Part shown: piece after piece, positions 35,650 through 46,367 of the stretch
Numbering within the stretch: position 1 is the stretch's first letter
How the letters are laid out: every line of letters starts with the position of its first letter
NCBI RefSeq assembly: GCF_000004195.4
Contig: NC_030678.2
Span: forward strand, 95,376,904 to 95,440,903
Length of the DNA stretch: 64,000 nucleotides
Origin: Xenopus tropicalis
Lineage: Eukaryota > Chordata > Amphibia > Anura > Pipidae
Direction: 5' to 3'
The notes under the pieces: generated by a model
Databases searched by the model: none
Told to the model about the DNA's origin: nothing
Seen by the model: the letters and a program-made list of their open reading frames with translations, nothing else
Position numbers and translations under genes: made by a program

Positions 35650-36250
35650 TCCAACAGAACCATGTGCTGCTTCCCTTCGAACCCACGCAAAAACCCACGC
35701 ACTCGTCCCCCCTGCCGCCGGGTACCATACACGAATCACTTAACTATTTGCACAGATGCTGCAGGCACAGGTCCAGAGATTCTCCTTCCACCTCTTCAGG
35801 GGTGATGTGGTCAGTCAGTGGCCGGAGTGGGATAGGGTCCTCCTCCCCGAAGGTTCCTCTAAACTCCCCTAAGAAAAGCTCCAGGAACCTGCGGCAGTTT
35901 TTCTCCTCGCTGGATAAGCCGGACATCGCTTCTCATTCCTGGACACGAGGAACAAGAGGAAAGACTAGCGGCGGCGGTAGCAGCAGCACTCACTCCTGTA
36001 GCAGCGCTGTCAGTGGTTGTGGGTGCGGGCTGCACAGCTGCTGGAGAGCTCCTGGGGGCGGGCTCCGTGACAGGTTGGGGGTGTGGCCAGGGAAGGGGCG
36101 TGAACCTTGCGTCTAATGACAAGTACGGCCCACCTTACTCGTTGCCATAGAGACAGATACGTCTTTCTGCGCATGAAGCGAGGGACTAGTGTTTGTAGGG
36201 CTGAGCGTGTCATTGTAGCTGAAAAGCGAGGAAGAAAACCCTGACCTGTG
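35650..36250 (-). promoter_or_regulatory. CpG-rich, GC-box-containing promoter-like region
   Basis: This stretch contains many CpGs (GGCGGCGGTAGC, GGGGGCGGGCTCCG, GGGAAGGGGCGTG) against a CpG-poor background, with no TATA box near the exon candidate. Sp1-type GC boxes lie around 36054-36100. A palindromic-MITE origin, which explains the other CpG-rich stretches, is not supported: no inverted ends are visible. It would suit a TATA-less housekeeping promoter firing leftward, possibly bidirectional. Confidence 0.45.
35744..35926 (-). CDS. Candidate first coding exon of an unidentified host gene
   Basis: A minus-strand frame starts with an ATG in good initiation context (purine at -3) and encodes MSGLSSEEKNCRRFLELF followed by an acidic stretch and a TPEEVEGESLD segment, up to a TAG 60 codons on. 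The composition is globular, mixing hydrophobic, acidic and basic residues, unlike the low-complexity chance frames elsewhere. It lies at the edge of the only GC-rich, CpG-rich segment that is not a MITE. I do not recognise the protein. No strong splice donor is obvious before the stop, so it may be a very short protein, an exon ending earlier, or a chance frame. Alternative frames here (35859-36122 minus, 35643-36116 plus) look like translations of GC-rich sequence. Confidence 0.35.
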   Translation of the reverse strand: MSGLSSEEKNCRRFLELFLGEFRGTFGEEDPIPLRPLTDHITPEEVEGESLDLCLQHLCK

Positions 36251-36805
36251 CGCTTATTATTAGCTTCAGGTTCTGATTGGTTGCTGAGATGACGTTAGAT
36301 AAAAAGCCGAGACGTTACGTTATAACAAAACAAAAAGTAGAGAAGTAGTGTGCTAGTTTTGCGGGAACTTCCAAATTTGTATTTTTCTTTACATAAACCT
36401 GTGCTGTGACCATTTTAGTCAACATATAAGGAACTTCTATACCGCCAAACCCGAGAAGAAAGCTGGGTTGGTTGGGCCATCATTTCTCTTGGGAAGCGGA
36501 AGATCAGTTTCATGTTTAGCAAAATGAGTGATAAAATCATTGAGATTTTATTTCAAATCTATTTGATTATTTGAAAAAAGGAGCAAAGTTTGCCATAAGT
36601 CTAGTCACCTATAGCAACCAATCAGCAGGTAGCAGTTACAACAAATTGGTTGCTATGGCAGACATGTCAACTTAACATCAGTTTCCCAGGGCACTGGAGC
36701 TTTTGAAAAGGTTCTCTGTATTTCAAACAGCAGATGTTTCAGAACAGTTGCCTGTCAGCTTTTTCAAAGTATACAACTTGAACTTGAGACGTGTCAACTC
36801 ATACG
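36251..36805. other. No gene; partial MITE-like segment
   Basis: At 36570-36660, GAGCAAAGTTTGCC and AGCAACCAATCAGCAGGTAG, then TTGGTTGCTATGG. These are motifs of the interior of the frog MITE family seen intact at 17621-17760. No other structure is recognised. Confidence 0.4.
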
Positions 36806-36814
36806 TTGAGGATG

Positions 36815-37045
36815 CTGGGATGGAACTGGAGGACGCTGGGAGGAAGCTGGAAGATGTTGGGTGGATGCAGGGGGGAGCTGGTGGATGCTGGGGGAGCTGG
36901 AGGATGTTGGGTGGATGCTGGAGGATGTTGGGTGGATGCTGGGGGGAGCTGGAGGATGTTGGGTGGATGCTGGGGGGAGCTGGAGGATGTTGGGTGGATG
37001 CTGGAGGATGTTGGGTGGATGCTGGGGGGAGCTGGTGGATGCTGC
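36815..37045 (+). repeat. G-rich minisatellite
   Basis: Units of GGAGGATGTTGGGTGGATGCT, alternating with a GGGGGGAGCT block. I count GATGTTGGGTGGATGC six times. All six frames are partly open across it (36703-37134, 36791-37225, 36723-37148 minus), the usual artefact of a tandem repeat without stops. It is not evidence of coding. Confidence 0.93.
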
Positions 37046-37576
37046 AGTTTGGAGCGGCCCAAAGTATGGGGACACTGGGGGAGAACCAGCAATGTTTTAG
37101 TGGGTCCCTGCTCTGGCACCAATTCAAAACATAACACCTGGCTACCAATGTCTGTCATGAGTCATGATATACAGGTGCCACAGTGCGTAATGAAATCCTT
37201 AGAGCAACAATATGTCATAAAATGATTGGGGCCACAGTGTCTGTCTTCTGATGCACTTTGTGTGTATTATGCTTTTCAGGTGTAGTTTTATAAAATGGGC
37301 TTGTTTGGTAGGAGCCATTCTTAACTACCCCCTTACTCAGGCACCCATAGATACAGACCACCACCTCCTGTCAGTAATTTGCACCTGTATCCTACTTTCC
37401 TTGCTCTATTAAAATGGATAGAATCGTCACCCGAAAAAACACATTGGAACAAGGACCGTGATTAGGAATGAGACCAGGGCAGAACAAAGCAGGGCTGGGT
37501 GATTGCTGGGCATGGCTGGGGGAGCTGAGATGCAGCTGGATCACTTTGGATCAGCACCTCTTCTATGGGTTACTAT

Positions 37577-37970
37577 GGGGCTGATTTACTAATCCGCGAA
37601 CGCCGAAAAGCGCCAGAATGCGTTTTTTTCGTAATGATCGGTATTTTGCGATTTGTTCGTCGCTGTCGCGACTTTTTCGTAGCCGTTAGACTTGCGCAAA
37701 TTGTCACAACTTTTTCGTAGCTGTCGCGAAAAAATCAGAAAGGTTTGCCCGCTGTTTACTAGCGCTCAATATGAAAAAGTCACGACAATTCACGCAAGCC
37801 GTAACGGCTATGAAAAAGTCACAACAATTCGCGCAAGTTGTAACGGCTACGAAAAAGTCACGACGGCGACGAAAAAAAACGCAAAAATACGAAAAAGTCG
37901 CAAAATGTTCATTTACAGTCCGATTTTTTCCCATTCAGAATTCGGATTCGTGGATTAGTAAATCAGCCCC
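37577..37970. mobile_element. Palindromic MITE, GATTTACTAATCC family, TAT duplication
   Basis: The ends are GGGGCTGATTTACTAATCC and GGATTAGTAAATCAGCCCC, flanked by TAT (37574-37576 and 37971-37973). The arms are filled with repeats of CGAAAAAGTC and complements, CpG-dense. The frames at 37692-37989 are translations of these repeats. Confidence 0.92.
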
Positions 37971-38056
37971 TATGTGTCTTTTATCTTGATACACTCAAGG
38001 TGAGACCACTGCAGTACACAATGAGCAGTGAGAAAGGTCTGGTTTGATTACATTTA

Positions 38057-38262
38057 GGGGCTGATTTACTAATCAGACCTCTGTCGGCGCTCCCCCACCC
38101 ACAGGTGTCCCTCCCCTGACGTATTTCCCTTACGCGCGATCAAGAGAGGACGTCGGCAGTAGCTGGGGTCCCTGTTGGAAGGGTGGTTAGAAGGTGCAGC
38201 GCGGGCACCTAGGGGGGTGCAGGCCCCTGGAGCGGCATCCCCGGTGGGCCCTTCACCTCCCA
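38057..38262 (+). mobile_element. GC-rich repeat fragment starting with a GATTTACTAATC end
   Basis: GGGGCTGATTTACTAATC at 38057, then a GC-rich segment (CTGTCGGCGCTCCCCCACCC, TGACGTATTTCCCTTACGCG, CACCTAGGGGGGTGCAGGCC) ending CACCTCCCAGTG. The matching right end is absent. It may be one element or two juxtaposed. Confidence 0.5.
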
Positions 38263-38755
38263 GTGTATGTACATAGAGACATCTGTTCACAACAAGGAAC
38301 TGCTTACAGCAAAACTGGTGGCTCTGTCTTCAAGGCCACTGTAACAGTAACCAAGGCTAGCTTAAGAACAGAATCCATCCAAGTCAGAGGGGGACTGTGG
38401 GTGAATCTGCACACACAGAATTAATTCCTTATCACCAGGTTGGGAGATTAAAGTGCTGTGCCCTTATCAATTCAATGAGTGCAAGGGGAAGAGGGATTTA
38501 CTAGCTTTACTTAGCACATTTTATACTATATTGACTGCTTTATGCCCTTATGCATATCTATTCCCCTCCTTTCACTTGTCTTGGTTCTAGCACTGCTACA
38601 TTGCCCCGTACTCTAGTCCCGAGTGTCATTTTATCCTGCCTGTTATTCTGCACTACAGCACTGCCTTGAACTCTCTTCCTACCTGTCTGTAGTGCAGTTC
38701 TGACCACAGTTTTGGAGAACTTCTGGCCATGAACCAATCTTTGCTTTCTCTACAT

Positions 38756-38860
38756 CAGCGGTTCTCAACCTGTGGGTCGGGACCTCTTTGGGGGTCGAAC
38801 GACCCTTTCACAGGGGTCGCCTAAGACAATCGGAAAACACATCTGGTTTTCATAAAACAA
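38756..38860 (+). mobile_element. SPIN-like hAT left end
   Basis: CAGCGGTTCTCAACCTGTGG, GTCGGGACCTC, TTTGGGGGTCGAACGACCC, TTTCACAGGGGTCGCCTAAG, then ATCGGAAAACACATC. This closely resembles the SPIN ('space invader') hAT family end as I remember it. That family was reported from several tetrapods, including Xenopus, and was attributed to horizontal transfer. The right inverted end and a second 8-bp flank are not found, so the copy is truncated before the (CA)n-like run at 38875-38895. Confidence 0.65.
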
Positions 38861-38899
38861 GAAAATCAAAGAAAAAAAACACACACACACACAAAACAA

Positions 38900-39478
38900 C
38901 GCAACAAACAGGTGTTTCCAACAGGTTTATAATCTAGATAAGAAAATATGATTTCTGAATTGTATTAGATAGTGAGAAACAGTTCATTTAAAATGACTAG
39001 GCACTGCTAAATTGCAGCTGTGTCCTTTAATAAATATTGAATATCGCTCTGCCTCTCATATCATTTTTTTCTTTTTCTACCTTACCTTTTCCTTCCTCTT
39101 GCAGTCTATACCCTTGTGAAACCTTGACTCCTTTGCTATAGCTTCCTTTCTAACTAACTGGGTCATAGAGGTAAGGTGGGAAATGACCAGTAACACTGTT
39201 CACTGCCGAAAACCTTTTAAGTCTCTGCATCCCAGTAACAATTCTAAAGAGGAAAGAGTGCGGAAATATTAGCATGCAGGAAATATTTCTTTAAGTTTTA
39301 GTGATGGAAAATACTATGCATATACAGTATATATAACCATGGGATTTTTATAAAAATAGCTCCTGACATGTAGCTGGAGAAAAGAGAAGGTTATAATGAT
39401 AAAAATGTATATAGAATTCTTTAAAAACCAGAATATTTTTTGGAGCAATAGGGGTAAATCATATATAATGTATTCCAT
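38900..39478. other. No gene recognised
   Basis: AT-rich sequence with no frames of interest. Confidence 0.4.
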
Positions 39479-40622
39479 ATACAGTGGATATAAAAAGTCT
39501 ACACACCCCCTGATAAAATGTCAGGTTCCTGTGCTGTACAAAAATGAGACAAAGATAAATCATTTCAGAACTTTTTCCACCTTTAATGTGACCTATAAAC
39601 TGTACCACTCAATTGAAAAACAAACTGAAATCTTTTAGGTGGAGGGAAGAAAACCATAAAACCTAAAATAATGTGGCTGCATAAGTGTGCACACCCTTAA
39701 ACTAATACTTTGTTGAAGCACCTTTTGATTTTATTACAGCACTCAGTCTTTTTGGGTATGAGTCTATCAGCATGGCACATTTTGACTTTGCAAGATTTGC
39801 CCATTCTTCTTTGCAGAAACACTCCAAATCTGTCAGATTGTGAGGGCGTCTCCTGTGCACAGCCCTCTTCAGATCAACCCACAGATTTTCAATTGGATTC
39901 AGGTCTGGGCACTGGCTGGGCCATTCCAAAACTTTAATCTTCTTCCGGTGAAGCCATTCCTTTGTTGATTTGGATGTATGCTTTGAGTCGTTGTCATGCT
40001 GAAAGATGAAGTTCCTCCTCATATTCAGCTTTCTAGCAGAAGCCTGAAGGTTTTGTGCCAATATTGACTGGTATTTGGAATTGTTCATAATTCCCTTTAT
40101 CTTAACTAAGGCCCCAGTTCCAGCTGAAGAAAAACAGCCCCAAAGCATGATGCTGCCACCACCATGCATCACTGTGGGTATGGTGTTCTTTTGGTGATGT
40201 GCAGTATTGTTTTTGCGCCAAATATATTTTTTGGAATTATGGCCAAAAAGTTCAACCTTGGTTTCATCAGACCATAACACCTTTTCCCACATGCTTTTGG
40301 GAGACTTCAGATGTGTGTTTGCAAAATGTAGCCTGGCTTGGATGTTTTCGTAAGAAATGACTTTCGTATTGCCACTCTACCCCATAGCCCACACATATGA
40401 AGAATACGGGAGATTGTTGTCATATGTACCACACAGCCAGTACTTGCCAGATATTCCTGCAGCTCCTTTAATGTTGATGTAGGCCTCTTGGTAGCCTCCC
40501 TGACCAGTTTTCTTCTCGTCTTTTCATCAATTTTGGAGGGACATCCAGTTCTTGGTAATGTCACTGTTGTGCCATATTTTCTCCACTTGCTGATGACTGT
40601 CTTCACTGTGTTTCATGGTATA

Positions 40623-42242
40623 CAGTGGTGTGAAAAACTATTTGCCCCCTTCCTGATTTCTTATTCTTTTGCATGTTTGTCACACTTAAATGTTTCTGCT
40701 CATCAAAAACCGTTAACTTTTAGTCAAAGATAACATAATTGAACACAAAATGCAGGTTTTAAATGAAGGTTTACGTTATTAAGGGAGAAAAAAAACTCCA
40801 AATCTACATGGCCCTGTGTGAAAAAGTGATTGCCCCCCTTGTTAAAAAATAACGTAACTGTGGTTTATCACACCTGAGTTCAATTTCTGTAGTCACCCCC
40901 AGGCCTGATTACTGCCACACCTGTTTCAGTCAAGAAATCACTTAAATAGGAGCTACCTGACACAGAGAAGTAGACCAAAAGCACCTCAAAAGCTAGACAT
41001 CATGCCAAGATCCAAAGAAATTCGGGAACAAATGAGAACAAAAGTAATTGAGATCTATCAGTCTGGTAAAGGTTATAAAGCCATTTCTAAAGCTTTGGGA
41101 CTCCAGCGAACCACAGTGAGAGCCATTATCCACAAATGGCAAAAACATGGAACAGTGGTGAACCTTCCCAGGAGTGGCCGGCCGACCAAAATTACCCCAA
41201 GAGCGCAGAGACAACTCATCCGAGAGGCCACAAAAGACCCCAGGACAACATCTAAAGAACTGCAGGCCTCACTTGCCTCAATTAAGGTCAGTGTTCATGA
41301 CTCCACCATAAGAAAGAGACTGGGCAAAAACGGCCTGCATGGCAGATTTCCAAGGCGCAAACCACTTTTAAGCAAAAAGAACATTAAGGCTCCTCTCAAT
41401 TTTGCTAAAAAACATCTCAATGATTGCCAAGACTTTTGGGAAAATACCTTGTGGACCGACGAGACAAAAGTTGAACATTTTGGAAGGTGCGTGTCCCGTT
41501 ACATCTGGCGTAAAAGTAACACAGCATTTCAGAAAAAGAACATCATACCAACAGTAAAATATGGTGGTGGTAGTGTGATGGTCTGGGGTTGTTTTGCTGC
41601 TTCAGGACCTGGAAGGCTTGCTGTGATAGATGGAACCATGAATTCTACTGTCTACCAAAAAATCCTGAAGGAGAATGTCCGGCCATCTGTTCGTCAACTC
41701 AAGCTGAAGCGATCTTGGGTGCTGCAGCAGGACAATGACCCAAAACACACCAGCAAATCCACCTCTGAATGGCTGAAGAAAAACAAAATGAAGACTTTGG
41801 AGTGGCCTAGTCAAAGTCCTGACCTGAATCCTATTGAGATGTTGTGGCATGACCTTAAAAAGGCGGTTCATGCTAGAAAACCCTCAAATAAAGCTGAATT
41901 ACAACAATTCTGCAAAGATGAGTGGGCCAAAATTCCTCCAGAGCGCTGTAAAAGACTCGTTGCAAGTTATCGCAAACGCTTGATTGCAGTTATTGCTGCT
42001 AAGGGTGGCCCAACCAGTTATTAGGTTCAGGGGGCAATTACTTTTTCACACAGGGCCATGTAGGTTTGGATTTTTTTCTCCCTAAATAATAAAAACCCTC
42101 ATTTAAAAACTGCATTTTGTGTTTACTTGTGTTATCTTTGACTAAAAGTTAACGGTTTTTGATGAGCAGAAACATTTAAGTGTGACAAACATGCAAAAGA
42201 ATAAGAAATCAGGAAGGGGGCAAATAGTTTTTCACACCACTG
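40623..42242 (+). mobile_element. Inner Tc1/mariner transposon (copy 2), intact
   Basis: 1620 bp between TA at 40621-40622 and 42243-42244, inserted in the outer element. The same family as 4556-6188: outer repeat CAGTGGTGTGAAAAACTATT, inner repeat GTGTGAAAAAGTGATTGCCCC at about 40816, and the complements at 42031-42060 and 42216-42242. The IR/DR structure is complete at both ends. It encodes the transposase at 41002-42024. Confidence 0.95.
41002..42024 (+). CDS. Tc1-like DD34E transposase (copy 2), uninterrupted
   Basis: 340 residues, start MPRSKEIREQ, stop TAG, without frameshift or internal stop. The N-terminal third is the bipartite helix-turn-helix DNA-binding domain with GRP at 59-61. 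The catalytic residues are D153 (WTDETK), D244 (QQDNDPKHTS) and E279 (SPDLNPIE), the positions used in Sleeping Beauty-like enzymes. A glycine-rich GGGSVMVWGCF segment lies at 188-198. It retains the usual His at 249 that copy 1 lost, but has His instead of Leu at 159 (KVEHFG), which may affect folding. A functional enzyme would cut the element at its IR/DR ends and rejoin it at a TA. The open frame and complete ends suggest recent activity; activity itself cannot be judged from sequence. Confidence 0.95.
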   Translation: MPRSKEIREQMRTKVIEIYQSGKGYKAISKALGLQRTTVRAIIHKWQKHGTVVNLPRSGRPTKITPRAQRQLIREATKDPRTTSKELQASLASIKVSVHDSTIRKRLGKNGLHGRFPRRKPLLSKKNIKAPLNFAKKHLNDCQDFWENTLWTDETKVEHFGRCVSRYIWRKSNTAFQKKNIIPTVKYGGGSVMVWGCFAASGPGRLAVIDGTMNSTVYQKILKENVRPSVRQLKLKRSWVLQQDNDPKHTSKSTSEWLKKNKMKTLEWPSQSPDLNPIEMLWHDLKKAVHARKPSNKAELQQFCKDEWAKIPPERCKRLVASYRKRLIAVIAAKGGPTSY

Positions 42243-42726
42243 TATCTAATGCCTTGGAAATTCTTTTGTATCCCTCTCCTGACTGATATCTTTTAACAAT
42301 GAGATCCCTCTGATGCTTTGGAAGCTCTCTGTGGGCCATGGCTTTTGCTGTGGGATGCGACTAAAAAAATGTCAGGAAAGACAAACTAGAGCAGCTGAAC
42401 TTTATTTGGGGTTAATCAGAGGCACTTTAAATGATGGCAGGTGTATGCTGACTCCTATTTAACATGAATTTGAATGTGATTGCTTAATTCTGAACACAGC
42501 TACATCCCCAGTTAGAAGTGGGTGTACACACTTATGCAACCACATTATTTTGGTTTTCTTCCCTCCACCTAAAATATTTCAGTTTGTTTTTCAATTGAGT
42601 GGTACAGTTTATAGGTCACATTAAAGGTGGAAAAAGTTCTGAAATGATTTATCTTTGTCTCATTTTTGTACAGCACAGGAACCTGACATTTTACCAGGGG
42701 TGTGTAGACTTTTTATATTCACTGTA

Positions 42727-43372
42727 CTGTGTACATACACATACATTTAAAGATAGGCCTGGTCTGACATAGGGAAGCCATAATAAGGGTTTGCAGTATT
42801 CATCAGCTGACCTAATTGATAAAAGACTAATTCTGCCAGTTCTACCCATTTTGTTCTGCCAAACAAGCTAACAAAACTTTATTTACATTTCTTTTGGACA
42901 GCATATCTTGTGTTATGTTTACTGGCAGGAAGTTCTTGATGTTGCTAAGGCAAAGAGCCGAGGTGTACTGTGCATTCACTTTCTGGGCCCTAGCCAAATG
43001 AATTTCTTCAGAAAATCACAATTGCCACTGTGTGCACACAACACTGTTCCCATTTATCTTTCAAAGCGTACCCAGAACAACTATCCCTTCAGAATGCAAG
43101 GACACCTTCAGACTAATAAAACATGCTTGTTTTTCTAAAAATATGTAGCAAATGGCATTCAACTCGGAAGGTACTTTTTAACATATATTTTTAATACAAC
43201 CCAATATCCAGAAAGCTCTGAATTACCACAGACTAGACTTCATTTTAATCACATAAATTTTTTCAATCTTTTTTACTGTAATAATAAGACAGTATTAGGG
43301 TTCGAACCCTGGTCTGCGTAGTTACAAGTTGGTGCTTGATAAGCTTTGAAACTTTGATAAGCTTCATTAAAC
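42727..43372. other. No gene recognised
   Basis: The frame at 42908-43138 has no recognisable motif. A palindromic AGGGTTCGAACCCT at 43297-43310 resembles a tRNA B box, but no tRNA cloverleaf can be built around it. Confidence 0.4.
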
Positions 43373-43375
43373 TTA

Positions 43376-43717
43376 AGCTGGCCATACACGTGGCGATCTG
43401 ACGATGTTTCGTACGACCATCGGTCGCACGAAACATCGTAAGATCAGCCACACACCATTCAGGGCTGAATCAGCAGGTAAGGAGGTAGAAACAATAGGAT
43501 TTCTACCTCCTTCTGCCGATTCAGCTCTGAAGGGAGAATTTTGGTCAGGCGCCTTCTATGGCGCCCAATCAAAATTTTCAAACTGGTCCAATCGGCGAGT
43601 CGTCCGATATCAGCAGCTTCCTGCGATATCGGTCGACTCGCCGACATGCCATACACGCACCGATTATCGTACGAAACGAGGTTTCGTACGATAATATCGG
43701 TGCGTGTATGGCCACCT
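43376..43717. mobile_element. PIF/Harbinger-like MITE (AGGTGGCCATACACG), TTA duplication
   Basis: The ends are AGCTGGCCATACACG and CGTGTATGGCCACCT, flanked by TTA at 43373-43375 and 43718-43720. Both subterminal parts contain palindromes (GGTAAGGAGGTAGAAAC with TTTCTACCTCCTTCTGCC, and CGTACGAAACGAGGTTTCGTACG). The 3-bp TTA duplication points to PIF/Harbinger-type transposition. No coding capacity. Confidence 0.9.
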
Positions 43718-43721
43718 TTAC

Positions 43722-44755
43722 TCTGTTCTCAACAAACCAGATGCTGGTAGTTGCCTAATTAAGGTTTATTTAAGCCAATCTCTTCCTGCCTCCCATTGCT
43801 GAATAATTGAGTTATTTTCTGTGTTCTAGCCCCCTGGTTCATGAGTTCCTGCTAAAACTGTTCCTGAGTTCCCATGTTCCTGCTACCTTATCCTTCAAAT
43901 TTGATCTCCCAGTTAGACCCGTCTTGTTTACATGGTGTTGTTTATCTGCTGCCTGTCTAAACCTCCCAGCAAATTCACAGACTGGTTTCAGCATGCCACC
44001 TGCCCCAACCATTGGCTTGTTGTATGGACTTGTCTTATATTTGTATCTGCTGTTTGATTCACTTTTTATTAGATAATTCACTCTCTTCTAAATATGGCTT
44101 TCATCCAGCAAATAACAAGTGTATGCTAGGTTACCAAACATCCCAGTATACACACCTATGTATAGGGATGTTTCTGCTATGAGGCATGTGGCCAGTTATC
44201 AGGGGTGTCAAAAAGCCACCTCTGGTAGCTTTAGAATTTCAATTCAGCTCTTTTAGTGCAGAGAGTGCAATGTGGCCCCCTCTTGATCCAATCCGATGTC
44301 AAAGAAGCAAGCCCAGATCAGGTAAAGGAGGACAGCATGGCGGCACAGCCCCAGAAATGGCCTTGCCTATTTATATACCTGACAGTTCCTTCTACTTGAA
44401 CCCAGCTAAGCTGCATAAAGCCAATTTGGTGGCAAAACAATCCTGTTGGGTTTATGTAATGTTTAAATGATTCTAGTAAACTTAAGGTAAGGAGATCCAC
44501 TTACAGGGAACACTTGAGGATGCTTACAGTGGTGTTTTTCCTGAACCTAACCACTTAAGTGCCTATACCAGCGGATGACAATGCAGGATACTAACCCTTC
44601 TCGTCTTGTCATTGGAGCCTCTGGCTACTCTCTAAGTACCCTTATCACATTGCTCACTCCTGGAGTGAACTATTAAAGGACTATTACTGAGGTCTACCTT
44701 AACATCAGGCTCTTTGGCACCAACCAGCACATGGTGACTTCCCATTTATATACGT
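43722..44755. other. No gene; possible LTR-like repeat at 43730-44090
   Basis: The stretch with AAGGTTTATTTAAGCC, CCTGGTTCATGAGTTCC, CTGTTCCTGAGTTCC and CATGTTCCTGC has the short repeated CCTG phrases seen in some LTRs, but no TG...CA borders or duplications were found. Frames on both strands (43807-44076, 43839-44081) overlap, a sign of chance. Confidence 0.3.
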
Positions 44756-44785
44756 AAATATATATATATATATATATATATTTAT
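44756..44785. repeat. (TA)n microsatellite
   Basis: An uninterrupted run of about twelve TA units followed by TTTATTTATATATT. Confidence 0.9.
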
Positions 44786-44789
44786 TTAT

Positions 44790-46365
44790 ATATTTAATAA
44801 GATGTTTAGAATAAACTTTGTGTTTTTTATATTTCCTGCTCCATTTGGCTTTTTAACTATGCCTTAATTACTCCCCATTTCAAACACAAATTAATGACAC
44901 TGAATTCAAAGCTGCTTAACAACACAGAAAAGGGAAAGTATTTACCTTACTAAACACAGTAAAACTGAAATGTTATGAATGACCCATGTGCGTGTTTTTT
45001 GACCTGCTCATTTATTAACATGAAACAGTTTATTGCAAAGTCCATGTTATTATTGGACAAGAATGTCTATATACAGGGCTTCCCAAAAGCCTCACTTTTT
45101 TTGCAGCATGCATAAAACTGGTAAGAAACCTGTCTCACATATAACCAAAGTATAACTTGAACTGCAGCAAAATTGTATGTGAATATCAACCACTCAGCTA
45201 GCAGAACTGTGTCAAGTAAATAATTGCCACACTAAATTTGTAAACATATCTTTACAAATTGTGCTGTTGTCTGCCAGGTTTTCATATGAATGCTGCCTGA
45301 CTTTCCTTCACATTCTTTTTTCATATGTGATTTTTGCTTAGAACAGGGTCTAAGATTTTTTTGGCCTGTTTGTATTACCTAACATGAACATAATAAAATG
45401 AATCAAACCTGAATGAGCTGACCATAATTTTATTGAACAGGGTTGATACTGAAGGTGAATGCACAGTGCTGAGAAAGAAAAGGGGAGTGGACATGGAATA
45501 TTTGTGAATCTAAGACTACATGAAAATGGTAAGGTGAAAGGGCCTTAAAAGATGGAAACCAAGTGAAAAATATGCTACAACTCATTGTATTCAATTGAAT
45601 GATACAAGAAACACATAAAATCATTAAGTAAATGCTGCATGAAAAATAATCATGGCAATATTATCACACTTATTTAAATGTCGCACACCTCCATGCTTAC
45701 CTTATTCGTAGTCTAACGGGGGCAGGCGAGAGAGGACAATTTAGAGCTTTTTGCAGCCCCTAGTAACCTGCTGTACAGTACCACCTGAAACATGGTTCTC
45801 ACCAAGACTCATGGCAGGAGCAGCCCTGCATATTCAGCATACAATAACATAATTTAATATAAGTTTATGTTAAAAACACTTTCTTAGTATTCTTTATGTT
45901 GTGCCAAACAGTGCAGTACAATGCAATGAACCCTTTCAGTTAACTCTCAACCCTGCCTCTTTTGTCCAACAGAGCAATTATGTGAGGAGGAGTAAATGTA
46001 TCAGTCAGCAGTTTTTGAGGGGATGGAATTTTATTATATTATACAGTGTTTTGTAAAGGTAAAAACTAAACAAGCATCTATTAGTACTTTATAATAAGAA
46101 CAATTATATACATTAAAGAAAATTTAATTGGATCATAGATACTGATCACTGATGTTTGTCGCAGTGATCAAGACACCTGCTATGGATTCACTATACTTCA
46201 TCAAAAAAGAAAAAGTGCTGTTGCCTGTTTCCTTTTTATAAATACACAGCACTTTTATCTTACTGATGTCAATGGCAAGTGACAAATAGATTTGTACTAC
46301 ATGCTGCCAGAGCAGTCATCCTCATACATTGTAAATCTTCACCCTCCCCCCCTTGCCTCAACTGT
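44790..46365. other. No gene recognised
   Basis: AT-rich sequence without recognisable features. Confidence 0.4.
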
Positions 46366-46367
46366 TA

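Larger units (their letters stand above)
39702..42339 (-). pseudogene. Broken Tc1-like transposase of the outer element
   Basis: On the minus strand the N-terminus starts at 42339 (MAHRELPKHQ) and runs to the insertion at 42243. After the insertion the frame does not continue: a TGA lies at 40613-40615 where a Trp codon would be expected, and the frame that then opens (about 40606-40307) contains VISKWRKYG, a TLPRTGCPSK hook region and a KELQEYL segment. A further frameshift near 40292-40307 separates it from 39702-40292, which holds the catalytic core: SDETK, HDND, and NPIENLW for the third acidic residue. The acidic residues are still present, but the gene cannot make a full protein. Confidence 0.9.
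39482..42724 (-). mobile_element. Outer Tc1/mariner transposon, interrupted by a second Tc1 element
   Basis: The left end is CAGTGGATATAAAAAGTCTA after TA at 39480-39481. The right end is its near complement, TAGACTTTTTATATTCACTG, before TA at 42725-42726. Long subterminal inverted repeats continue inward (GTCAGGTTCCTGTGCTGTAC, ATGAGACAAAGATAAATCAT and complements at 42640-42690). Without the 1620-bp insertion and its extra TA, the element would be about 1.62 kb. Its transposase is broken (next entry). Confidence 0.93.

Noticed and set aside
35643..36116. 157-residue plus-strand frame
   Set aside because: It overlaps the CpG-rich region, is Ser/Gly/Pro/Arg-rich throughout and has no domain-like pattern; the minus-strand frame is more protein-like.
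36703..37225. Several 80-144 residue frames on both strands
   Set aside because: They are all translations of one G-rich minisatellite, open in many frames because the unit lacks stops.
43297..43310. AGGGTTCGAACCCT as a tRNA T-arm
   Set aside because: No acceptor stem, anticodon arm or D-arm can be built on either strand; it is just a 14-bp palindrome containing a B-box-like string.
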